A stretch of 40,987 nucleotides of DNA from contig JACMPF010000147.1 of NCBI GenBank assembly GCA_014377665.1, forward strand, positions 1 through 40,987, read 5' to 3'. Source of the stretch: Pedobacter sp. (lineage in GTDB: Bacteria > Bacteroidota > Bacteroidia > Sphingobacteriales > Sphingobacteriaceae). The notes under the pieces are model-generated. The model worked only from the letters and a program-made list of their open reading frames with translations, had not been told where the DNA came from and ran no database searches. The translations under genes were made by a program, and so were the position numbers. Shown here piece by piece: positions 35,606 through 40,987 of the stretch (the first letter of the stretch is position 1; the number at the start of each line of letters is the position of its first letter).

Positions 35606-36616
35606 TTAATTCTTTTGGGCCGCTTCAAGTAGTTTAGCTTGCTCTTTTTTCTTTTGACGCTCAAGGCCTCTAAAATATCCCCTGAAAAAGAAATTATGCT
35701 TTAGGGCCTCCATATTTTGATTAAATCCATCGGTCCCTCTCTGTAGATTGTCCACCGTCTGCTTGATGTTTTTTGCCATTAAGGAATCCTTGAGTAAAGT
35801 GTTAACTGGCCCATTTCCTTTATTGAGGTCATAGTTTATTTTTTTGACAATGGTATTCATTTCTAAAGCCATCAAATTTGCGTTGGTTCCAGCCGATTTG
35901 ATTTGTATTGCAGCATCCTTTAGCTTACTGGCCATTATAGTATCAGTTAGCAAAACCCCCGCAGATCCCTTGCCTTTTCTGATGTCGTCAATGATCTTAT
36001 TAAGGCCAACAGTCATAATATTGGCATTATTGGTTGCCTTGTAAATGTTTTGCAATGAGGCTTTAAGATTTATTCCAATCGTCTCGTCATTAATTAATTT
36101 TAGGATTGCACTACTGTCGATTCGCATGACTGTGCCTTTTAGCACTTCTGATATACTTGCAACATTATTGTTGGTCTGGGATAATTTCTCTATAATCTCA
36201 TCCATATTTGCAATGTTTTTTGCCTTAAGAACATCACCTTCTACTACTTTTTTACTTATGCCTTTGACCGGACTAATATTTATCACTTTATTTCCCATTA
36301 GTCCTTCAGTACCTACTGAGGCGACTGAGTTTTTATTGATAAATGTTTTCACTTTGCTGTTAATCTGCATGATAACTTCAATCGTGCTATCGTTAATGAG
36401 TTGAATTTCCTTAACTGTTCCAGCCTGTAGCCCGGAAAAAAGCACGTTATTGCCTTCTGTTAAACCATTCAAATTGGAAAATCGAACCTTTAGTTTGAAG
36501 TCGTTCCCGAATATATTGTTGTTCTTTCCTATCATGAAAAAGGCCACTATCATTAGAATTAACCCCGATAAAACAAACGCCCCCAGCTTAATATTATTAA
36601 CTTCCTGATTCTTCAT
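35606..36616 (-). CDS. mlaD-like: MlaD/MCE-domain substrate-binding protein
   Basis: A 336-residue protein with one N-terminal membrane anchor (about residues 10-29, LGAFVLSGLILMIVAFFMIG) and an MCE domain (about 38-118: LKVRFSNLNGLTEGNNVLFSG, GTVKEIQLINDSTIEV, GTEGLMGNKVINI). The C-terminal 200 residues are helical with coiled-coil character and end in a lysine-rich tail. MlaD proteins carry phospholipids between the inner and outer membranes with the MlaE permease and MlaF ATPase. Those two genes lie immediately upstream, with a gap of 11 bases to mlaF. The helical tail is longer than in E. coli MlaD but is common in Bacteroidota homologues. Confidence 0.93.
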   Translation of the reverse strand: MKNQEVNNIKLGAFVLSGLILMIVAFFMIGKNNNIFGNDFKLKVRFSNLNGLTEGNNVLFSGLQAGTVKEIQLINDSTIEVIMQINSKVKTFINKNSVASVGTEGLMGNKVINISPVKGISKKVVEGDVLKAKNIANMDEIIEKLSQTNNNVASISEVLKGTVMRIDSSAILKLINDETIGINLKASLQNIYKATNNANIMTVGLNKIIDDIRKGKGSAGVLLTDTIMASKLKDAAIQIKSAGTNANLMALEMNTIVKKINYDLNKGNGPVNTLLKDSLMAKNIKQTVDNLQRGTDGFNQNMEALKHNFFFRGYFRGLERQKKKEQAKLLEAAQKN

Positions 36617-36627
36617 TTTATATTATT

Positions 36628-37371
36628 TTATTCGAAAAATTGTTTGATATTTTGATCCGATGACTGTTCTAATTCTTCATAGGTTCCCTCGATATAGCAT
36701 TTTCCTTCCAATAGAAGTACCACTAAATCAGCCGTATTTTTTACACAGTTCATATCGTGCGAAATAATAATAGAAGAAGTATGGTTTTTCTTTTGCAGTT
36801 TAAGGATCAGTTTTTCAATTTCCCTTGCAGTAACAGGATCTAGTCCGGTTGTAGGCTCGTCATACAAGATAACCTCTGGTCTTAGAATCATTGTTCTTGC
36901 CAGAGCAACTCGCTTCAGCATTCCTCCTGACAATTCTGAAGGCATCATGTCCAGTGTATGAAGCAAATCCACATTTTCTAGAGCCTCTTTAACTAGCCTG
37001 TTTACCTCTTCTTTTTTAATATCGACCCAGTGCCTCAAAAGTGGGAACTCTAAGTTTTCCCGGATCGTCATTGAATCATAAAGCGCATTACTTTGAAACA
37101 GAAAACCAATTTTAGAACGAGCTTTATCTAGCTCATCTTCATTCATTCCCGGGATATTCTCCTTAAATACATTGATGCTTCCACTATCTGGCTGTAATAA
37201 GCCTATGATACATTTGATCAGTACGGATTTACCTGAACCCGATTTACCAAGTACTACCACATTGCTGCCCTTTTTTACAGTCAAATTAAATCCATCCAGT
37301 ATGATCTTATCTCCAAAACCTTTTACTAAATCTTTAATTACAATTACTGATTCGACTTCGGTTGTTCCCAT
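36628..37371 (-). CDS. mlaF-like: MlaF-type ABC transporter ATP-binding protein
   Basis: A 247-residue ABC ATPase with Walker A GKSGSGKSVLIK, a Q-loop (FLFQSNALYDSMT), signature LSGGMLKRVALARTMI, Walker B ILYDEPTTGLDP and H-loop IIISHDM. These are complete, so it should hydrolyse ATP. The FQSNALYDSMTIREN stretch is typical of the MlaF/Ttg2A lipid-transport branch. It is followed after 11 bases by mlaD and preceded after 5 bases by mlaE. Confidence 0.95.
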   Translation of the reverse strand: MGTTEVESVIVIKDLVKGFGDKIILDGFNLTVKKGSNVVVLGKSGSGKSVLIKCIIGLLQPDSGSINVFKENIPGMNEDELDKARSKIGFLFQSNALYDSMTIRENLEFPLLRHWVDIKKEEVNRLVKEALENVDLLHTLDMMPSELSGGMLKRVALARTMILRPEVILYDEPTTGLDPVTAREIEKLILKLQKKNHTSSIIISHDMNCVKNTADLVVLLLEGKCYIEGTYEELEQSSDQNIKQFFE

Positions 37372-37376
37372 TGTTA

Positions 37377-38147
37377 TTAATTAAGTCCCAGTAATTCAGT
37401 GATCTGCACTGCCAACAAGTCAATAATAAAAATTAAAACCGACGATAAAACTACGGCTGAATTGGCCGAGATCCCAACCCCCTGAGTACCTTTGCTCGAA
37501 TTAAAGCCTTTATAACATCCTACAATGCCCACGGCAAAACCAAAAAACAATGTTTTAATGATAGAAGGCAGTACATCGCTAAACTCCAGACTTTTAAAAA
37601 CCTGAAGAAAGAACAAATCAATACTGGTTACCGAGCGAATGTTTACACCCAAATAGGAACCAAATAAGGAGATCCCGTCGCCGAGGATAGTGAGCAAAGG
37701 CAACATTAGGGTTGTTGCCATAACCCGAGTTGCAACAAGGTATTTATAAGGCTTAATGCCGCTAACTGTCATGGCATCTATCTGCTCAGTCACCTTCATC
37801 GAACCCAGTTCGGCACCAATACTACTGCCGATCTTTCCTGCAAATATTAAAGCCGTGATCACCGGACCAATCTCTCGTACAATGGCTAGTCCTACCATCA
37901 CTGGTAGCTGCGATTCAACCCCATAATCTACAAGTGAAGGCCTTAATTGCATGGTAAGTACCAGCCCCATGATAAATGCAGTAAGTGCGACCAAGGGAAA
38001 GGATAGGTAGCCAATATTGTAACATTGATTTAATAATTCTCTGTTTTCATATCTGGGTTTCATACCTACTGAAAAAAAGCGACCAGTAAAACGGGCTATA
38101 TTTCCAGTTTCATCAAGAAATTTCTTAAAACTAACTATTAGCGCCAT
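37377..38147 (-). CDS. mlaE-like: MlaE-type ABC permease
   Basis: The ATG at 38147 gives 256 residues starting MALIVSFKKFLDETG, as in MlaE proteins; a TTG at 38171 would add eight more. The MlaE signature is clear: GMKPRYENRELLNQCYNIG, FIMGLVLTMQLRP, LAIVREIGPVITALIFAGKIGSSIGAELGSMKVTEQIDAM (quoted as motif regions), and a late FGFAVGIVGCYKG. About five membrane helices are visible. It is the first gene of the minus-strand run and starts about 57 bases from the FNR-like dyad at 38204-38217. Confidence 0.94.
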   Translation of the reverse strand: MALIVSFKKFLDETGNIARFTGRFFSVGMKPRYENRELLNQCYNIGYLSFPLVALTAFIMGLVLTMQLRPSLVDYGVESQLPVMVGLAIVREIGPVITALIFAGKIGSSIGAELGSMKVTEQIDAMTVSGIKPYKYLVATRVMATTLMLPLLTILGDGISLFGSYLGVNIRSVTSIDLFFLQVFKSLEFSDVLPSIIKTLFFGFAVGIVGCYKGFNSSKGTQGVGISANSAVVLSSVLIFIIDLLAVQITELLGLN

Positions 38148-38203
38148 GGGTATAAAGATAGGAATTACCAATAAGTTCCGGTGTGACAGTGTCCCTGAGC
38201 GGT

Positions 38204-38217
38204 ATGATACTAATCAT
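38204..38217. promoter_or_regulatory. Perfect FNR/FixK-like palindrome ATGAT-N4-ATCAT
   Basis: ATGATACTAATCAT has perfect symmetry in its five-base arms, with core TGAT (38205-38208) and ATCA (38213-38216). It lies between the divergent mlaE (start 38147) and scaffold-protein gene (start 38325). A second weaker TGA-N6-TCA core, GTGACCAAAATCAT, follows at 38225-38238. Same class of site as at 30260-30273; the ExxSR receiver-Crp protein encoded at 27832-28884 is the likely binder (inference). Confidence 0.5.
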
Positions 38218-38324
38218 AAATTACTGTGACCAAAATCATTGCTGAAAGACTCAAATCACTGGCTTTGATGATGTAGGTCATGGTTTGTTAACAATAAATT
38301 CAGAATATTTACCATTGTAATTTA

Positions 38325-39206
38325 ATGTTTATGAAAACCATTTTTGCAGTCTTATCTATGTTAGTTACCACGTTGTTGTTCTTTAATCCAGTCAAGGGGC
38401 AGTCAGTATCCTATTCCAAAGAATTCTCGATGCAACTAAATGACTTGACTAAACAATACAAACTGAATTATCCTAAATCTGTAAAGAGGTACTATCTCCA
38501 AAACGGGTTTCAATCCCTCTGGATTAAAAATAGAGGTGAGGCGAAACGCATCGAGGAAGCAATGATGCTTCTAGATTGTGTACTCCAATACGGGCTTGCA
38601 CATGCTGATTACCACCCCGGAGAGTTAACTTATGACAATTTTCCAGCGATCATTGACGAGCCCGAAAAAATATCAATCCAGGAAAAAGTAAGGTTTGATA
38701 TATTACTGACAGATGCCATGATCACTTTGATTAATCATCTTCATTATGGCAAATTAAACCCGTATTTTTCAGCAAGGAAGATAGATGGTATAATCAAAGC
38801 AACGAGTTTTAGTGCAGTAAATGAATTAGCAAAAGCAATTGAAGAAGAAGGTTTTACGGCGGCGATATTATCCACCCAGCCAAAATCTAAAGTATATAAT
38901 GATCTACAGCGATACATGCGGCTAATCAAAGGACAATACTTGGGTGACTGTTATGAAGTCCCTGAGGCAGAGGTAAGAACAGTTGCTATAAATATGGAAC
39001 GACTTCGCTGGTGGGAGTTTGATGAAATGAAAGCTATTCCTAAAAAAGCGCTTTACCTAACTTGTGAAATAAAAGACGGGCTTCCCGTATTTTATAAAGA
39101 CTCCCGCCATCTAGATCCATCACTTGAAGCTGCATTGTATAATCAGCTCCCACCAAAGAAAAAAATGCCATTACTGCTTCCTAAGATAAAAACTAACAAA
39201 GACTGA
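38325..39206 (+). CDS. L,D-transpeptidase scaffold-domain protein lacking the YkuD catalytic domain
   Basis: A 293-residue exported protein (signal MKTIFAVLSMLVTTLLFF to about residue 25; the ATG at 38331 is an equally good start). It matches the YcbB/ErfK-type L,D-transpeptidase scaffold: KRYYLQNGFQSLWIKNRGEA, LDCVLQYGLAHADYHPGEL, FDILLTDAMITLINHLHYG, LNPYFSARK and AVNEL to YNDLQRYMRLI. The passage AINMERLRWWEFD is where the YkuD domain normally begins. Only YLTCEIKDGLPVFYKDSRHLD follows, with no HxxG and no SHGCIR catalytic cysteine motif, before the stop at 39204-39206. It therefore cannot cross-link peptidoglycan by itself. The stop overlaps the next ATG by one base (TGATG), so it is translationally coupled to a stress protein. 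Confidence 0.85.
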   Translation: MFMKTIFAVLSMLVTTLLFFNPVKGQSVSYSKEFSMQLNDLTKQYKLNYPKSVKRYYLQNGFQSLWIKNRGEAKRIEEAMMLLDCVLQYGLAHADYHPGELTYDNFPAIIDEPEKISIQEKVRFDILLTDAMITLINHLHYGKLNPYFSARKIDGIIKATSFSAVNELAKAIEEEGFTAAILSTQPKSKVYNDLQRYMRLIKGQYLGDCYEVPEAEVRTVAINMERLRWWEFDEMKAIPKKALYLTCEIKDGLPVFYKDSRHLDPSLEAALYNQLPPKKKMPLLLPKIKTNKD

Positions 39207-40051
39207 TGAAAACAATTCTGGTCACTACTGATTTTTCAGCCCCGTCACAAACTGCTGGCAATTTTGCACTGAGTTTGGCCAACGCTTTGAAAGCTGATCT
39301 TACTTTATGCCATGCGATAAAAATGCTGGCAGCTTCCTCCGATCAAACCTTGCCCAATGAATATAAAATGCTAAGGGATTCTGCAATTGAGCAACTTGAA
39401 TTTCAGGCTTTGGATTTACGGTTGGATGAACAAGAATCATGTAATCCGGGTCCCCGAATTGACTACTATACCGCCTTGGGATCAGTCACGGATATGGTCA
39501 ATGATCTGGCCCATGACAGAAAAGCAATTTTAGTGGTAATGGGTATGTTTGGTGCTGGAATGGTAAATAGGATATTTTTAGGAAGCAACAGTCAGGATAT
39601 AATCAACAACGCTAAATGTCCAGTACTGTTGATACCATTCAAAAAATTTCCGGAACTTGTCAACAAGATTGCTTTTGCGAGCGATTTGAATAAGGGAGAT
39701 ATAGAACTAATTAATTCTATTGCAAGCTTTGCGCGTCCATTTAATGCGGAAATCCTCATCATTCACATCAGTAAAACAAAAGCGGATCAGGAAAAGGTAG
39801 ACAGATTTTTAAATGAAGTGACGAATAAAGTCAATTATGCTAAAATTTATTACAAGCACATTGAGGATACGGACATTGGCCGCGGACTAAACTGGATTGC
39901 AAAGAATGGATTTATTGATATTTTTGCGATGGTTCACCGCAAAAAGATTTTCCCCGGCAATTTGTTTAACAGCAGTGAAACGCAAAAGCTCTCCAGGAAT
40001 ATCGAAATCCCTTTACTCGTTTTTCAGGAAAACCAATATCCAGTATTTTAA
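39206..40051 (+). CDS. Tandem-domain universal stress protein
   Basis: A 281-residue protein with two UspA domains. The first (about 1-148) opens MKTILVTTDFSAPSQTAGNF and carries an intact ATP loop GMFGAGMVNRIFLGSNSQD, fitting G-2x-G-9x-G-S, then CPVLLIPF. The second (about 152-281, NKIAFASDLNKGDIELINSI) has a degenerate loop (VHRKKIFPGNLFNSSE) and probably does not bind ATP the same way. The tandem architecture is common in Bacteroidota. It overlaps the scaffold-protein stop by one base and is followed after 15 bases by the LOG-family gene, making a three-gene operon that may answer to the FNR-like site at 38204. Confidence 0.92.
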   Translation: MKTILVTTDFSAPSQTAGNFALSLANALKADLTLCHAIKMLAASSDQTLPNEYKMLRDSAIEQLEFQALDLRLDEQESCNPGPRIDYYTALGSVTDMVNDLAHDRKAILVVMGMFGAGMVNRIFLGSNSQDIINNAKCPVLLIPFKKFPELVNKIAFASDLNKGDIELINSIASFARPFNAEILIIHISKTKADQEKVDRFLNEVTNKVNYAKIYYKHIEDTDIGRGLNWIAKNGFIDIFAMVHRKKIFPGNLFNSSETQKLSRNIEIPLLVFQENQYPVF

Positions 40052-40066
40052 TATAACCAATAACTA

Positions 40067-40786
40067 ATGGATAAATCGGAAATTACTTTTTTAAGCGGCC
40101 CCCATTCAAGATGGACTGAACTAAAGTTCACAATAAACACCATGTTAGAAATGATTAAGGGTTTTCGGGCGCTTCATTTTATTGGTCCCTGTATCACTAT
40201 CTTTGGATCGGCTCGTTTTAAAGAAGATCATCAATATTATGAACTTACGAGAAATGCAGGTGCAGCATTTGCAAAATTGGGATTTACTATTCTCACAGGT
40301 GGCGGTCCTGGGCTAATGGAAGCTGCTAATCGCGGAGCTCAGGAAGTAGGCGGAAGGTCAGTCGGCTGTAATATACAACTCCCTATAGAACAGAAGCCCA
40401 ATCCTTACGTCGATAAATGGGTTTACTTGAAGCACTTCTTTGTGCGTAAAATATTACTAGTTAAATACTCATTTGCATTTGTAGTCATGCCTGGTGGATT
40501 TGGGACATTGGATGAGTTTTTCGAGGCATTGACCCTTATACAAACTCGCACAATAAAGAATTTTCCGATTATTATATTTGGAAAAGCCTACCATAAAGAC
40601 TTACTTGAGCATATTGAATTAATGAAGAAAAATTCAACGATTGGTGCCGATGATACAAGTTTGTTCCTGGTTACGGACAGTATAGAAGAAGCAGTGTCTC
40701 TAATTATAGAAAATAGCATCAAGCAATACGGATTAAAACCTATAAACAAAGTTAAGCCCTTCAAATGGCTTTTCGAGCGTACGTAG
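40067..40786 (+). CDS. LOG-family (TIGR00730-like) nucleotide-monophosphate phosphoribohydrolase
   Basis: A 239-residue protein with the LOG Rossmann-fold motifs: GPCITIFGSARF, GFTILTGGGPGLMEAANRGA, VMPGGFGTLDEFFEALTLIQT (the PGGxGTxxE signature) and NFPIIIFGKAYH. Family members release ribose phosphate from AMP or cytokinin nucleotides. In non-plant-associated bacteria the role is often nucleotide salvage. It is slightly longer than the 190-residue short type, with an N-terminal extension of about 40 residues. It ends the usp operon and converges with another stress-protein gene 21 bases away. Confidence 0.92.
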   Translation: MDKSEITFLSGPHSRWTELKFTINTMLEMIKGFRALHFIGPCITIFGSARFKEDHQYYELTRNAGAAFAKLGFTILTGGGPGLMEAANRGAQEVGGRSVGCNIQLPIEQKPNPYVDKWVYLKHFFVRKILLVKYSFAFVVMPGGFGTLDEFFEALTLIQTRTIKNFPIIIFGKAYHKDLLEHIELMKKNSTIGADDTSLFLVTDSIEEAVSLIIENSIKQYGLKPINKVKPFKWLFERT

Positions 40787-40795
40787 AGTATGCTC
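40775..40795. other. Short hairpin at convergent gene ends
   Basis: GAGCGTAC (40775-40782) pairs with GTATGCTC (40788-40795) through one G-U wobble and a five-base loop. It spans the LOG stop codon and lies 12 bases from the end of the convergent stress-protein gene. There is no T-tract after it on the plus strand, so its role as a terminator is uncertain. Confidence 0.3.
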
Positions 40796-40807
40796 CGTAA
40801 CTCCAGG

Positions 40808-40987
40808 TCAGAGCTGAAAACATTCTGATTCAGGTACAATCACTGTTGGACACTTCACTTTACTGAGAATCTCTGTAATTTCCACGCCAAAAAGGATATC
40901 ATCATTATCGTTAGCTTTGCATCCTCCCATTACCACCATAAAAATATTTTGTTTGTCCTTTATGATGGCAGATACATTTTCTGCAAT
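40808..40987 (-). CDS. Universal stress protein-like, C-terminal 59 residues (partial, runs off the window)
   Basis: Reading the minus strand from the window edge gives an open frame ending at TGA 40808-40810: IAENVSAIIKDKQNIFMVVM, then GGCK, ILFGVEITEILSKVKCPTVI and VPE. The pattern (buried strand MVVMGG, amphipathic helix EITEILSKVKCP, strand TVIVP) matches the C-terminus of a UspA domain. The ATP loop is degenerate (GGCKANDNDDILFGVE lacks G-2x-G-9x-G-S). It would be the third stress-protein gene in 6 kb. Confidence 0.7.
   Translation of the reverse strand: MAENVSAIIKDKQNIFMVVMGGCKANDNDDILFGVEITEILSKVKCPTVIVPESECFQL

Noticed and set aside
40588..40839. Minus-strand open frame across the end of the LOG gene
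   Set aside because: It overlaps a strongly supported LOG-family gene and has no homology; the real minus-strand signal here is the stress-protein tail ending at 40808, in another frame.

Overview
The window looks like a chromosome segment of a Bacteroidota bacterium, most likely Sphingobacteriaceae (Pedobacter or Mucilaginibacter type). This is inferred from a SusC/SusD pair, a hybrid two-component system (HTCS), AT-rich intergenic DNA, few strong Shine-Dalgarno sites and IS4-type remnants. No rRNA, tRNA, CRISPR array or prophage was recognised.

Left edge (1-4771): the tail of an SRPBCC/AHSA1 gene broken by an in-frame TAG, a DinB-like gene, and a 1268-residue protein joining a DUF6807 (PmoA-like) domain, a PVC-type beta-propeller, HEAT-like repeats and a C-terminal CxxCH haem site.

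Central glycan locus (4921-27797, all +): HTCS sensor/regulator, a 220-base control region with a striking 11-base direct repeat, SusC, SusD and a terminator-like hairpin. Then come an FG-GAP/ASPIC lipoprotein, a DUF1080 protein, a propeller-cytochrome c protein, a vanadium haloperoxidase-type lipoprotein with its full active-site signature, a five-bladed-propeller putative glycosidase, a GH30-like enzyme and a GH26 enzyme. It reads as a polysaccharide utilisation locus in which ordinary hydrolases sit beside redox-type exported proteins, suggesting combined hydrolytic and oxidative attack, perhaps on a mannose-containing glycan. The substrate and the oxidative role are inferences.

Signalling block (27832-32548): on the minus strand, a FixL-like PAS histidine kinase overlaps by 4 bases a response regulator fused to a Crp/FNR-type DNA-binding half. 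Divergent from them are an aldehyde dehydrogenase and a DUF1275 membrane protein. The regulator has the FNR-type ExxSR recognition motif. TGAT-N4-ATCA dyads, the sequence such a motif should bind, lie in both divergent promoter regions (30260-30273 and 38204-38217).

Decayed patch (32549-34079): an IS4-family transposase remnant with repairable single-base indels, then a CheB/CheR/PAS/histidine-kinase hybrid gene collapsed by internal deletions.

Right part (34074-40987): a minus-strand run mlaE-mlaF-mlaD-usp-GH130, and a divergent plus-strand run of an L,D-transpeptidase scaffold without its catalytic domain, a tandem universal stress protein and a LOG-family protein. The C-terminus of another stress protein enters from the right edge. 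Together with the signalling block this resembles a stress or low-oxygen regulon, which is an inference.
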